A stretch of 64,000 bases of DNA from an uncultured Elusimicrobia bacterium (GCA_903881545.1 CAIRTQ010000096.1:1-64000), one strand, 5' to 3'. Shown: positions 23,269 to 32,158, numbered from the stretch's first letter. Numbers and translations: made by a program. Notes: generated by a model not told the origin, from the sequence alone.

Positions 23269-24860
23269 GGAGGATATTCCTGGCCGCGTTTCTGGCCGCC
23301 GCTCTGGCGGTTCCGGTCCGGGCCTTGACCGTGGAGCGGATCTCCGGCGCGGGCTCGGCCGGCCGGGCCTCCGAGGTCGTGGCCGGGGAGGCGCTGGTGC
23401 GCTTCGCGGCCGTTGCGGGCGGGGCGCAGCGCGCGGCCGCCCTGCGCGGCCTGGGTGCCGCCGCCGCGCGGGATCTGCCCGGAGGCTGGACCCACGTGCG
23501 CCTGCCCGCGGGCCTGGGCGTGGCCGAGGGCCTCTCCCGATTGCGCTCCCTGCCCGGGGTGCTGGAGGCTGCGCCCAACCGCTTCTATCGCGCCCTGAAG
23601 ACCCCCAACGACCCGTTCGTCTCGTCGCAGTGGGCGCTCAACGTCATGGAGGCGTTCCAGGCCTGGGATTTCGAGACGGGAGCCTCCAGCAAAACCACGG
23701 TCGCGGTCATCGACTCGGGCATCGACGGCACCCAGCCGGACCTCGCCGCCAAGTTGACGGCCGGGGGGCACGCCTTCTGCGCCCCGGGGGGCGCGGCCTG
23801 CGTGGCGCAGGCCAGCCCGACTCCGGCCTGCGACCATGCCACGCGCGTCTCGGGGGTCGCGGCCGCGGCCTCGGACAACGGCGTGGGCGTGGCCGGCCTG
23901 TCCTGGGGCGCCCAGCTGCTCTCCGTCAAGGTGTTCAACGACGTGGACTGCGATACGACCTGCAGCCTCGGGACCTGTGGGACGGACGACGCGGCCATCA
24001 TCAACGCCATCGCCTACGCCCAAACCCTGCAAGGCTCGGCGGCCTTCGGCCATATCGTCATTAATCTCAGCCTGGGCGGTCCCGGCTCCTGCTCGGCCCC
24101 TCTCGCCGCGGCCCTGGCCGCGGCCGCGGCCGCCGGGATGCCCGCGGCCATCGCGGCGGGCAACGACGGGGGCTCCGTCAATTCGCCGGCGAACTGCGCC
24201 GCCGACGCGCAGGTAATCAACGCCGGGGGCGGGGTCCTGCCGGTCGGCGCCACGGACTCCTCCGACGCGGTCGCCACTTGGTCGTCGCGGGGCTCGGAGC
24301 TCGCGAGCTACGGGGTGGCGGCGCCCGGCGTCGCGGTGATGACCACGGATCTCTCCAGCGGCTACGCCTCGGCCGACGGTACCTCCTTCGCGAGCCCGCA
24401 GGTGGCGGGCCTGGCCGCGCTCCTGCTCTCGGCCCGGCCGACGTCCACGCCCGGCCAGGTCCAGCAGTACATCCGCGCCGGCGCGGATTCCATCCAGGCC
24501 TCCGCGGCTGCCTCGGGCTCGGGCCGCGTCAACGCCCGGCGCGCCTTGTGCCAGGCCGTGGGGTGCGTGAAACCATCGACGGAGACCTACGCCTTTCCCA
24601 ACCCCCTGCGCCTGGCCCAGTCTAACGGGGCCACGCTGGCTGTCCCCGACTCACTGCAAGGTGGCTACATCTCCATCCGTATCTACACCTTCAGCGGCGC
24701 GCTGGTGCGCGAGCTCACGGGCTCGGTCGGCGCGGGCAACGCCGGGCTGGTCTGGGACGGCCGCAACGCGGCGGGGACTCTTGTGACCAGCGGGACTTAC
24801 TTTTTCGTGGTCTCCACCGGCAAGGGCAAGTCGCGGGGCCGCGTCGCGGTGATCCGTTGA
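23265..24860 (+). CDS. Secreted subtilisin-like serine protease with C-terminal FlgD-like domain
   Basis: A 531-residue S8 peptidase. Order: signal peptide (RRIFLAAFLAAALAVPVRA), an I9-like propeptide (VVAGEALVRFAAV to LEAAPNRFY), then the catalytic domain with Asp in VAVIDSGIDG, His in CDHATRVSGVAAA, the oxyanion Asn in AIAAGNDGG and Ser in DGTSFASPQVAG. The His motif is HAT rather than the usual HGT. A C-terminal ~80-residue Ig-like domain (AFPNPLRLAQ, YTFSGALVREL, SGTYFFVV) resembles FlgD/sorting-type domains. It starts at GTG overlapping the HAD stop. Confidence 0.9.
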   Translation: MRRIFLAAFLAAALAVPVRALTVERISGAGSAGRASEVVAGEALVRFAAVAGGAQRAAALRGLGAAAARDLPGGWTHVRLPAGLGVAEGLSRLRSLPGVLEAAPNRFYRALKTPNDPFVSSQWALNVMEAFQAWDFETGASSKTTVAVIDSGIDGTQPDLAAKLTAGGHAFCAPGGAACVAQASPTPACDHATRVSGVAAAASDNGVGVAGLSWGAQLLSVKVFNDVDCDTTCSLGTCGTDDAAIINAIAYAQTLQGSAAFGHIVINLSLGGPGSCSAPLAAALAAAAAAGMPAAIAAGNDGGSVNSPANCAADAQVINAGGGVLPVGATDSSDAVATWSSRGSELASYGVAAPGVAVMTTDLSSGYASADGTSFASPQVAGLAALLLSARPTSTPGQVQQYIRAGADSIQASAAASGSGRVNARRALCQAVGCVKPSTETYAFPNPLRLAQSNGATLAVPDSLQGGYISIRIYTFSGALVRELTGSVGAGNAGLVWDGRNAAGTLVTSGTYFFVVSTGKGKSRGRVAVIR

Positions 24861-24875
24861 ACGCCGGAGGGTTAT

Positions 24876-25232
24876 TTGATAGCTTTTAATAAGACGCGGG
24901 GCCGTGAGATCGCGTCCCGGGTCGTCAAGGCGGACGACCCGGTCGCGCGCTCGCGCGGATTGCTGGGTCGGACGGCATTAGAGGCGGGGGAGGGTCTTTG
25001 GATCGTGCCCTGCCCCATGATTCACACCCTATTCATGAGATTTCCCATCGACGCGGTGTTCCTGGACCGGGGCCTGCGCGTGGTGCGCGTCCTGGAGAAT
25101 CTCAAGCCCTGGCGCCTGTCGCCGTGGGTCTTTCGGGCGCATAGTGTCCTGGAACTGGCGGGCGGCTCCGCGGGCCGCGGCGTCCAGGCCGGAGACCAGT
25201 TGGAGTTTCGTCGCGCGGAGGGTGGGTCATGA
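24876..25232 (+). CDS. DUF192 family protein
   Basis: A 118-residue protein of the DUF192 family, small beta-barrel proteins of unknown function. Family features: ADDPVARSRGLLGR, a central MIHTLFMRFPIDAVFLD, and LELAGGSAGRGVQAGD. Many homologues are exported; this one shows no clear signal peptide. The start is TTG with GGAGGG upstream. It overlaps the carboxyltransferase gene by ATGA. Confidence 0.85.
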   Translation: MIAFNKTRGREIASRVVKADDPVARSRGLLGRTALEAGEGLWIVPCPMIHTLFMRFPIDAVFLDRGLRVVRVLENLKPWRLSPWVFRAHSVLELAGGSAGRGVQAGDQLEFRRAEGGS

Positions 25233-26794
25233 TGGAGGGAAAGAAGCCGCGGCGCCAGCATCCGCTCACGGGCAAGCTGGAGGACATGCGCGCCCGCCGG
25301 CGGCAGGCCATGGCGGGCGGCGGGCCCGAGGCCGCGGCGCGCCAGCATGCGGCGGGCAAGCTCACGGCGCGCGAGCGCCTGGACCTTCTGCTGGACGAGG
25401 GCAGTTTCGAGGAGATCGACCTCCTGGTGGAAGGCGGCGGACGCGGCCGGTCGGTCCCGGGCGACGGGGTCGTGGCCGGATTCGGCCAGTGCAACGGCCG
25501 CAGCGTCTGCGTCTACGCCCATGACTACACGGTCTGGAGCGGCACTTTGGGCCAGGCGCAGGCGCGCAAGATCTGCAAGGTCCTGGACTTGGCCCTGCAG
25601 TCCGGGCTCCCGGTCCTGGCCTTGTGCGATTCGGCGGGCGCGCGCCTGGAGGAAGGCGTGGACTCCCTGGGCGGCTACGGCGAGATCTTCTCCCGCCATG
25701 TCAAAGCCTCGGGCCATGTGCCCCAGCTGTCCGCCATCCTGGGGCCGTGCGCGGGCGGGGCGGTCTATGCGCCCGCCCTGACCGATTTCGTGTTCATGGT
25801 GGACGGCACGAGCCATATGTACCTGACCGCGCCGGAGCTCGTGGCCGGAGTCACGGGAGAATCCTGCGATCCCGAGTCCCTGGGCGGAGCCGCCATGCAT
25901 TCCAGCCGCTCGGGGGTGTGCCATTTCCTGGCGGGCTCGGAGCAGGACTGCTTCCGGCAGATGCGCGAGCTTCTGGACTATCTGCCCCAGAATTACCGCG
26001 AGCGGGTCAAGCCGGTCATGCCTTCGGATGATCCCCGGCGGACCAGCGAGGTTCTGGGCGGCATCTCCGAGATGGACCCCAAGCGGCCCTACCGCATCCA
26101 CGAGGTGATCTGGGAGCTCGCCGACGGCCATCGTTTCCTCGAAGTCCACAAGGGTTTCGCGCGCAACATCGTGACGGGCTTCCTGCGGCTCAACGGCGAG
26201 AGCGTGGGCGTGGTCGCCAACAATCCGGCGTATCTTTCCGGCGCCCTGGACATCAGCGCCAGCGAGAAGGCCGCGCGGTTCGTGCGTTTCTGCGACTGCT
26301 TCAATATTCCTCTGGTGAGCCTGGTGGACGTGCCGGGCTACTGGCCGGGCATGGAGCAGGAATTCAACGGCATCATCCGCAAGGGCGCCAAGCTGGTTTA
26401 CGCGTATTGCCAGGCGAGCGTACCTAAGGTTACCGTGATCCTGCGCAAGGCTTACGGCGGGGCTTACGAGGTCATGGGCTCCAAACATATCGGCGGCGAC
26501 ATCAATCTGGCCTGGCCCAGCGCCGAAATCGCGGTCATGGGGCCCGCCCGGGCCGTGGACATCCTCTGCGCGGAGCGGATCCGGAACGCGCCGGACCCCG
26601 CCGCGGCCCGGGACGCCTGCATCGCGGATTACATGCGGGATTGCGCATCGCCCTATCAGGCCGCCCGCCATGGCTACATCGACGAGGTCATAGACGCCCG
26701 CGAGACCCGTCCCAAGGTGATCCGCGCCCTGCAGTTTCTGTGCCACAAGCAGTCGAGCCGCAGCGCCAAGAAGCACGGCAACATCCCATTCTGA
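25229..26794 (+). CDS. Acyl-CoA carboxylase beta subunit (biotin-dependent carboxyltransferase)
   Basis: A 521-residue carboxyltransferase of the PccB/MmdA type, moving CO2 between biotin and an acyl-CoA such as propionyl- or methylmalonyl-CoA. Visible: KLTARERLDLLLDEGSFEE, ALCDSAGARLEEGV and GPCAGGAVYAPALTDF in the N-terminal half, and DVPGYWPGMEQEF, ILRKAYGGAYEVM in the C-terminal half. No biotin carboxylase, biotin carrier or decarboxylase membrane subunit is in the window, so whether it works as a carboxylase or in a decarboxylase pump is open. It overlaps the MDH-like gene by TGATG. Confidence 0.92.
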   Translation: MMEGKKPRRQHPLTGKLEDMRARRRQAMAGGGPEAAARQHAAGKLTARERLDLLLDEGSFEEIDLLVEGGGRGRSVPGDGVVAGFGQCNGRSVCVYAHDYTVWSGTLGQAQARKICKVLDLALQSGLPVLALCDSAGARLEEGVDSLGGYGEIFSRHVKASGHVPQLSAILGPCAGGAVYAPALTDFVFMVDGTSHMYLTAPELVAGVTGESCDPESLGGAAMHSSRSGVCHFLAGSEQDCFRQMRELLDYLPQNYRERVKPVMPSDDPRRTSEVLGGISEMDPKRPYRIHEVIWELADGHRFLEVHKGFARNIVTGFLRLNGESVGVVANNPAYLSGALDISASEKAARFVRFCDCFNIPLVSLVDVPGYWPGMEQEFNGIIRKGAKLVYAYCQASVPKVTVILRKAYGGAYEVMGSKHIGGDINLAWPSAEIAVMGPARAVDILCAERIRNAPDPAAARDACIADYMRDCASPYQAARHGYIDEVIDARETRPKVIRALQFLCHKQSSRSAKKHGNIPF

Positions 26795-27597
26795 TGGCGC
26801 CGCGGGTCATCGTCGTCGGAGCGGGCCGGACCGCGGAAGTCCTGACTCAGGCCCTGGCCGGGGGCTGGGAATCCGCGCGCATCGGCTACGGCGAGGTCGG
26901 AACCATGCCGTCCTGCGGCGTGGTCGTGCTGGCGGAGGAGGGCGATGCCTCGGAGGGGGCCTCGCCCGAGCAGCTCCTGCGGCGCAACCGCGCCGGCGTG
27001 CGCACCGCAGCCGAGGCTGCGGTACGGCGCGCGCCGGGCTGCATCCTCGTCGTGGCGGCGCGGCCGGTCGAGGCCATGGCCTTGGCCGCCTTGCGGGCCT
27101 CGGGCTCGCGGCGGCAGCGGGTCCTGGGCGCCGCGGCAGCGGCGCAGTCCCTGCGCCTGGCCGAGCTTGTCGCCGGAGCCCTGGATGCCGCGGCCGAGGA
27201 TGTGCGGGCCGTGGTCCTGGGCGGCTGTGCGCAAGCACCGGTGGCCCTGGCGCGGTTTTGCTCGGTCGGCGGCGTTCCGGCCACGGAGCTGATCGCGCCG
27301 GACGCTTGGGCGAGGCTCGCCGCGCAAGCCGATGCCGGGCCCGATGCGCTGGCCGCCGGGGCCGCGGCCCTGGCGCGGGCGATCCTCTCCGGCCGCCGAC
27401 GGCTGCTGCCCTGCTCGGTCTACTTGGAGGGGGAATACGGCGTGGATGGGGTCTTCCTGGGGGTTCCGGCCATTCTAGGAGCCTCCGGCCTGGAGCGCAT
27501 CCTTCAGCTTAATCTCAAGATCGAGGAACGCGCGGCCCTGCAGAAGGCGGCCGCGACCGGTCGCGCCTGGCGCGTGATGCTCGAGGAGGCGGAATGA
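26794..27597 (+). CDS. Malate/lactate dehydrogenase-like protein, catalytic residues lost
   Basis: A 267-residue protein with the overall LDH/MDH framework. The C-terminus (LPCSVYLEGEYGVDGVFLGV, LGASGLERILQLNL) is plainly MDH-like, and the N-terminus keeps a Rossmann-type VIVVGAGRTAEVL. The catalytic His segment (GGHGDTMVP in active enzymes) reads GGCAQAPVAL, and the LDSARFR segment reads AAQSLRLAEL, so both the His and its Asp partner are missing. The protein is also shorter than the usual ~310 aa. It is probably a pseudoenzyme; the adjacent carboxyltransferase suggests C3/C4 acid metabolism. Confidence 0.8.
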   Translation: MAPRVIVVGAGRTAEVLTQALAGGWESARIGYGEVGTMPSCGVVVLAEEGDASEGASPEQLLRRNRAGVRTAAEAAVRRAPGCILVVAARPVEAMALAALRASGSRRQRVLGAAAAAQSLRLAELVAGALDAAAEDVRAVVLGGCAQAPVALARFCSVGGVPATELIAPDAWARLAAQADAGPDALAAGAAALARAILSGRRRLLPCSVYLEGEYGVDGVFLGVPAILGASGLERILQLNLKIEERAALQKAAATGRAWRVMLEEAE

Positions 27598-28322
27598 AGA
27601 GTCTTCTATTTGTCTTTTTGTCCTTGCTGGCGGCCGCTCCGGCCCGCGCGGATGTCTTCGACGGATTCACCCAGTTCGCGACCCAGGGCAATCTCAAACC
27701 ATTCGCCCGGGATCTCGCCGATCTCCTGGGTTCCGGGACCTTCCAAAGCGGCCGGCCCTTGGGATTTTCCGGCTTCGACGCGGGCGGGCGCGCCAGCGTG
27801 CAATTTTCTCCGGACAAGAACGACGCCATCCTGCGCAATCACGGGGTGCGCGCTTTCTGGCTGCCCTTGGTCCAGGCCGAGATCGGCATGCCCAAGGGCA
27901 TTGACGGTTTCATCCGCGGCGTCAGCGATCAGGGCCTCACCATCGCGGGCGGCGGACTGCGCTACGGATTCATCAACGCCTCCGACAAGCCTTGGGAGCC
28001 GCAGCTCATGCTGGTCGGGGTGGCGCATTCGGTGGTGCACCAGTATTTCTCCGCCATCCACGCGGGCGGCAGCCTGGTCTATTCCATGGGCACGGCTTTT
28101 TTTAATCCCTACCTGGGAGCTGGCTTCGACCGTATGCGGCTCGTGGCCCACAGCGCCTCCACGGCCGACGCGGCATTGAACGGAGCCGCAGTCAACACTT
28201 TCGAGAGCCGCTTCACCGCCGGCCTGCGCTTGCGGCCCTGGACCTTCGTTTACATCAACGCTGCATACATCCTGACTCACGGCAACAGCGGGGCGGAGGC
28301 GGGGCTGGGGGTCAGGTTTTGA
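27594..28322 (+). CDS. Secreted outer-membrane-like protein
   Basis: A 242-residue protein with a signal peptide (MKSLLFVFLSLLAAAPARA) and a body of alternating strands ending in aromatic GLGVRF, as in outer-membrane beta barrels (C-terminal Phe). Segments such as LTIAGGGLRYGFI and FNPYLGAGFDRMRL look like transmembrane strands. Function not recognised. It overlaps the preceding gene by ATGA and the following gene by TTGA. Confidence 0.7.
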   Translation: MKSLLFVFLSLLAAAPARADVFDGFTQFATQGNLKPFARDLADLLGSGTFQSGRPLGFSGFDAGGRASVQFSPDKNDAILRNHGVRAFWLPLVQAEIGMPKGIDGFIRGVSDQGLTIAGGGLRYGFINASDKPWEPQLMLVGVAHSVVHQYFSAIHAGGSLVYSMGTAFFNPYLGAGFDRMRLVAHSASTADAALNGAAVNTFESRFTAGLRLRPWTFVYINAAYILTHGNSGAEAGLGVRF

Positions 28323-28828
28323 GCGGGGGGGCGCCGATGAACGGGAGCCAGGCCTTGCCCTGGACCCGGGCCTGCTTCGTCTGCGGCCAGGATAATCCGC
28401 ATGGCCTGCGTCTGCGCTGCCGGCTCGAGGGCGGACGCGTGGTCATCGAGCATACGGCCCGGGAGGCCGATCTGGGCTGGAAGACCTTCGTCCACGGCGG
28501 CATCACCATGGCGCTGCTGGATGAGGCCATGGCCTGGGCGGTCATGGCGCGGTCGCGGCGGCCTTGCGTCACCGCGGAGATGACCACGCGCCTGCGCCGG
28601 CCGGTCACGGTCGGGATGCGCCTGCGCGTGGAGGGGGAGGTCAAGCGCGACGGCGGCCGGCTGCTGCACGCGGAGGGCCGCATACTCGACGCCGCGGGCA
28701 TCGAGCTGGCCTCGGCCACGGGGAAGTTCATGGCCATGAATCCGGAGCAGTCCCAGGTCTGGACCGCGGACCTTATCAGCGGCCCGGGCACCCTGCGGCC
28801 CGAGGATCTCTTCCCGGCGCTCCCGTGA
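28319..28828 (+). CDS. Hotdog-fold thioesterase (PaaI-like)
   Basis: A 169-residue hotdog-fold protein predicted to hydrolyse acyl-CoA thioesters. The core reads CFVCGQDNPHGLRLR, then FVHGGITMALLDEAMAWAV (catalytic-helix region), TAEMTTRLRRPV and ELASATGKFMAM. The track start is TTG overlapping the upstream stop; an ATG at 28337 preceded by a G-rich tract is an alternative. Convergent with smpB. Confidence 0.85.
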   Translation: MSGGAPMNGSQALPWTRACFVCGQDNPHGLRLRCRLEGGRVVIEHTAREADLGWKTFVHGGITMALLDEAMAWAVMARSRRPCVTAEMTTRLRRPVTVGMRLRVEGEVKRDGGRLLHAEGRILDAAGIELASATGKFMAMNPEQSQVWTADLISGPGTLRPEDLFPALP

Positions 28829-28840
28829 GCGCGACCGCGC

Positions 28841-29329
28841 CTAGCCCCGGTACTTGCCCTTGAAGCTCTTCTCGGCCTCGCGGTAGACGGCTTTCTTTTT
28901 AAGGTCGTCCCTGCGGTCCGGGCCCTTCTTGCCGTGCGCCAGGGCCAGCGCCACCTTGGCCCAGCCGCCGCGGAAATAGACCTCGAGCGGAATGAGGGTG
29001 TAGCCTTTGGTCTGCAGGCCGCGGGAGAGCCGCGCGATCTCGGAGCGCTTCATGAGCAGCTTGCGCGTGCGCCGGGGGTCCAGCGCCTGCGCGCTGGTGT
29101 TGAAGCGGTAGGGGGGGATGTAGAAATTGAAGAGGAACAACTCATTGGCATCCCAGCGGCCGAAACATCCGTCCAAGGAGGCGCGTCCCTCGCGCAGGGA
29201 CTTGACCTCAGGCCCGACCAAGGACAGGCCGGCCTCGCAGACTTCCAGGATCTCGTAGGCTTGGCGCGCCTTGCGGTGCGTTGCTACGATCACTTTCTCG
29301 TCGGCTTTTTTCGGCTCGCTTTTTCCCAT
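28841..29329 (-). CDS. smpB: SsrA-binding protein SmpB
   Basis: A 162-residue RNA-binding protein that works with tmRNA to rescue stalled ribosomes. The family signatures ATHRKARQAYEILEVCEAGL, VGPEVKSLREGRASL, RKLLMKRSEIARL, TLIPLEVYF and HGKKGPDRRDDLKKK are all present. The C-terminal tail is basic, as needed for the decoding site. The tmRNA gene is not in the window. It lies head to head with tRNA-Leu. Confidence 0.96.
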   Translation of the reverse strand: MGKSEPKKADEKVIVATHRKARQAYEILEVCEAGLSLVGPEVKSLREGRASLDGCFGRWDANELFLFNFYIPPYRFNTSAQALDPRRTRKLLMKRSEIARLSRGLQTKGYTLIPLEVYFRGGWAKVALALAHGKKGPDRRDDLKKKAVYREAEKSFKGKYRG

Positions 29330-29390
29330 GTCCCTATTTTGCTAGAATGCTGATTGTATCACAGGTTCCGTGAAATAGCCATAGAGCTTG

Positions 29391-29476
29391 GGGCAGGTGG
29401 CGGAATGGCAGACGCGCACGGCTCAGGACCGTGTGGCCGCAAGGCCTTGGGGGTTCAAGTCCCCCCCTGCCCACCA
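29391..29476 (+). tRNA. tRNA-Leu (CAG)
   Basis: Acceptor GGGCAGG pairs with CCTGCCC, anticodon stem CACGG/CCGTG encloses CTCAGGA (anticodon CAG), a long variable arm typical of class II tRNA-Leu follows, the T-loop is GTTCAAGTC, and CCA is encoded. Confidence 0.97.
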
Positions 29477-29568
29477 GGCTCTATTCGTGAAGTTCACGGC
29501 CGTATTGACAGCGCCGACTCGGATTTCTTACCCTTGTCGTGAATCCGACGGCAGACAGGGGGTCTCGC

Positions 29569-30003
29569 ATGAACATGAAGGGCGGCAAACGAGGCGGTTC
29601 GGGCTTCACGCTCATCGAGTTGATGATCGTGGTGGCCATCATAGGGATTTTGGCGGCGATCGCGATTCCAAAGTTCGCCTCGCTCATCCGGAAGTCCAGC
29701 GAAGGCGCCTGCAAGGGCAACCTGGGCGCGATCCGCTCCGCGCTGAGCATCTACTACGGAGATATGGAAGGGAACTATCCCTCCGACCTTGCGGCCCTGA
29801 CGGTTAACGGAAAATATTTACAGGCGATCCCGCTGGCGAAGACGCCGAACTATCATCCGGACAGCGCGTCCGTCGCGGACTCGACCACCACCGACGTGGG
29901 CGGCTGGAGCTACAACAACCAGCCGGCCAACCCGAACTTCGGCACGGTGCTTGTGAACTGCACGCATACGGACACCAAGGGCACCGTCTGGACGGCTTAC
30001 TGA
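29569..30003 (+). CDS. Type IV pilin (major pilin-like)
   Basis: A 144-residue prepilin. A short basic leader ends at Gly before the processed Phe of GFTLIELMIVVAIIGILAAI, with Glu at mature position 5, followed by a globular domain with CKGNLGAIRSALSIYYGD and a cysteine near the C-terminus (NCTH). The ATG at 29569 has a G-rich SD (AGGGGG) and gives the normal leader length; the track's GTG at 29539 does not. The prepilin peptidase follows after a terminator. Confidence 0.92.
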   Translation: MNMKGGKRGGSGFTLIELMIVVAIIGILAAIAIPKFASLIRKSSEGACKGNLGAIRSALSIYYGDMEGNYPSDLAALTVNGKYLQAIPLAKTPNYHPDSASVADSTTTDVGGWSYNNQPANPNFGTVLVNCTHTDTKGTVWTAY

Positions 30004-30034
30004 TCCGAGTTCCGGACCGGCGGGCGCGATGGGG

Positions 30035-30060
30035 AGGCCTCCTGCGGGAGGCCTTCTTAT
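30035..30060 (+). terminator. Rho-independent terminator after pilin
   Basis: AGGCCTCC / GGAGGCCT form an 8-bp stem around TGCG followed by TCTTATT. It separates the pilin from the peptidase and argues for ATG 30071 as the peptidase start. Confidence 0.75.
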
Positions 30061-30070
30061 TCCTATCCCT

Positions 30071-30865
30071 ATGACGCCTTTCATAGGACGGTTCCTGGCC
30101 TTGTGGGCGGGCGCCTGCCTGGGCAGCTTCATCAATGTCCTGGCTTACCGGCTGCCCCGGGAGCAGTCCATCATCACGCCCGGCTCGCGCTGCCCGCATT
30201 GCGGCCGCGCCATCGCGCCTTACGACAATATCCCGGTCCTGAGCTGGCTGTTCTTGCGCGGTCGCTGCCGCCGCTGCGGCCAGCGCATCGCGCCGAGATA
30301 CTTGTTCGTGGAGCTGTTCATGGCCGTCCTGGCCGCGGCGGTCTGGACGCGCTGGGAGGCGCGGCCGCTCTGGGCCGCGCTCGTGGTGCTGGCGGCCGGG
30401 GGCCTGCTGGCCATCGCCTTGATCGACTGGGACACCGGCTTCATCCCTGATACGCTTTCCTTCGGACTGATCGGCGCGGGTCTGCTCGCCGCGCCCTGCA
30501 ATCCCTATATGCTGCAGTCCTCCTGGTATATGGCCCTCGGTTCCGGCGCGCTGGGCGCTGCCGTGGGATTCCTCATGTGCTGGGCGACGGCCGCGGCGGG
30601 CAAGAAGATATTCGGCAAGGAGGCCATGGGGGGCGGCGACATCGTCCTGCTGGCCGGCGTGGGCGCCTGGACCGGCGGGACCGGGGCTTTCGACAGCCTG
30701 ATGGTGGGCTCGCTGCTGGGGGCCATCTACGGAATCGGCCGCGTGGTCCGGGGCGACCTGCACATGTCCGACCCGGTGCCCTTCGGGCCTTTCCTGGCCG
30801 CGGGGGCGGTCTTCAATTTCTTCTGCCTGCTCCCGCTGGGATTCCCGTTCCTGCCGCTCCGGTAA
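30071..30865 (+). CDS. pilD: Prepilin peptidase PilD
   Basis: A 264-residue bifunctional inner-membrane aspartic peptidase and N-methylase that processes type IV prepilins. Visible: the tetra-Cys zinc motif CPHC ... CRRC in the cytoplasmic loop, the first catalytic Asp in LIDWDTGFIPD, the second in the GGGD motif, and about seven hydrophobic segments. The track start at 30029 precedes the terminator hairpin, so ATG 30071 is preferred. Confidence 0.94.
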   Translation: MTPFIGRFLALWAGACLGSFINVLAYRLPREQSIITPGSRCPHCGRAIAPYDNIPVLSWLFLRGRCRRCGQRIAPRYLFVELFMAVLAAAVWTRWEARPLWAALVVLAAGGLLAIALIDWDTGFIPDTLSFGLIGAGLLAAPCNPYMLQSSWYMALGSGALGAAVGFLMCWATAAAGKKIFGKEAMGGGDIVLLAGVGAWTGGTGAFDSLMVGSLLGAIYGIGRVVRGDLHMSDPVPFGPFLAAGAVFNFFCLLPLGFPFLPLR

Positions 30866-30873
30866 AAATTGTG

Positions 30874-30959
30874 CGGAAAGGGGGGGATTTGAACCCCCGA
30901 GGGCTGTTAACCCTACACGCTTTCCAGGCGTGCCGTTTCAACCACTCACGCACCTTTCC
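30874..30959 (-). tRNA. tRNA-Ser (GGA)
   Basis: Minus-strand acceptor GGAAAGG pairs with CCTTTCC, discriminator G; anticodon stem CACGC/GCGTG around CTGGAAA (anticodon GGA); long variable arm of class II tRNA-Ser; T-loop GTTCAAATC. CCA is not encoded (CAC follows). Confidence 0.96.
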
Positions 30960-30968
30960 AGCCCCGTC

Positions 30969-30974
30969 ATTATA
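30969..30974 (-). promoter_or_regulatory. -10 box upstream of tRNA-Ser
   Basis: A consensus TATAAT on the minus strand, ten bases before the tRNA 5' end. The -35 is weak (TTGGTT at a 19-base spacing). Confidence 0.5.
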
Positions 30975-31004
30975 GCGAATTTGTCCTGATGAAAACCAAG
31001 TTCA

Positions 31005-32021
31005 TCAGCGGATATTGGACAGCATCTGTTCCAACTTCTTGAAAACGGTTTCCGGGGCGAGTTGATAAAGGCATTCCAGGTTCCTAGGACACTCCGTCAG
31101 ATGGCAACTGATGCAGGGCAGATCATCTTTGCCTATGGCCTGTTGGCGCTCATCGTCTGGGGGAGTCCAGCTCGCGGGGCCGCACATGCCGAAGATCCCT
31201 AGGGTGGGGACATCTAGGGCGGTGGCGATATGCTTCGTGCCGTTGAAATTGCACACCAGGAGCTTGAGGCCTTTCAAGAGGGCGCCCAGCTCGGCCAGAT
31301 TCTTGGTCTCGGGAGAGGCCATGACCCGTTCCGGCAAGGCGCTGGCGATGCGCTGTGCCAACTCCTTCTCGCCGGGGCCCCAGAATACTATGATCTTGCA
31401 ATCCGTCTTCTGCGTTATCGAACGCGCCAGGGCCGCGTAGTGATCCGCGGGCCAGATCCTGGTGGCTCTCCGCGACGCGGGCGCAAAGCCGATGACGGCA
31501 TCCCCCGCGGACAAGCCCATCTCTCTGAATCTATTGGAACGGTATTTATCCGCCCAGGACGGAAGGAAAAGCCTTGGACGAGGATGAAGGATCGTCTTGA
31601 GGCCTAGCGCGGTCAATTGGTCTATCTTTCTGAAGGCCGAGTACTCATGAGCCGTGGCATTAGGGAATCTCACGTTGTAGGCCCAACGCGAGGAAGTGTA
31701 TCCGGGCCCCGCTTTGAGCCGCGCCCCGCTCAGGAACGTGACGACGGCCGAGCGCGGGTTCGAAAGGAAATCGACCACCAAGTCGTATCTTCTCTTGCGC
31801 ACCTCTCGTATCCACTTAAGAGGTTTATCCCGCTCGTAAACCAGGACCTCGTCAATGAAGGGGTTGCCGTTCAGCACCTCATGGCAGGGCCTTTCCACCA
31901 GGAAGTGGAGCTTCGCATCGGGGAAATTGGCCTTGAGGACTTCGACGGCGGGCGTGGTCAAGAGCACATCGCCTATCCGTCTGAGCTGTATGACGAGGAT
32001 CTTCCGGGGCGGTGTTGGCAT
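31005..32021 (-). CDS. Glycosyltransferase family 9 (heptosyltransferase-like)
   Basis: A 338-residue GT9-family enzyme related to ADP-heptose:LPS heptosyltransferases. Seen are the N-terminal ILVIQLRRIGDVLLTTP, GFAPASRRATRIWP and C-terminal KLLVCNFNGTKHIATALDVP, LGIFGMCGPASWTP. The family usually builds the LPS inner core, supporting a diderm envelope. A cluster of four cysteines near the C-terminus (CISCHLTECPRNLEC) is common in GT9 proteins. Confidence 0.9.
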   Translation of the reverse strand: MPTPPRKILVIQLRRIGDVLLTTPAVEVLKANFPDAKLHFLVERPCHEVLNGNPFIDEVLVYERDKPLKWIREVRKRRYDLVVDFLSNPRSAVVTFLSGARLKAGPGYTSSRWAYNVRFPNATAHEYSAFRKIDQLTALGLKTILHPRPRLFLPSWADKYRSNRFREMGLSAGDAVIGFAPASRRATRIWPADHYAALARSITQKTDCKIIVFWGPGEKELAQRIASALPERVMASPETKNLAELGALLKGLKLLVCNFNGTKHIATALDVPTLGIFGMCGPASWTPPDDERQQAIGKDDLPCISCHLTECPRNLECLYQLAPETVFKKLEQMLSNIR

Positions 32022-32158
32022 CGTTCAGCGCTGGCAGCGGCCGGTCAATTCGTCTTGATGGCGGCGAGCGGCGTAGCCATGATGCGATTCTAGCAAACAA
32101 AGCCGCGTTAGGGTCGCTGCTGGCCCGTCCACCAGGAGAACTTGATATAATACCGGCC

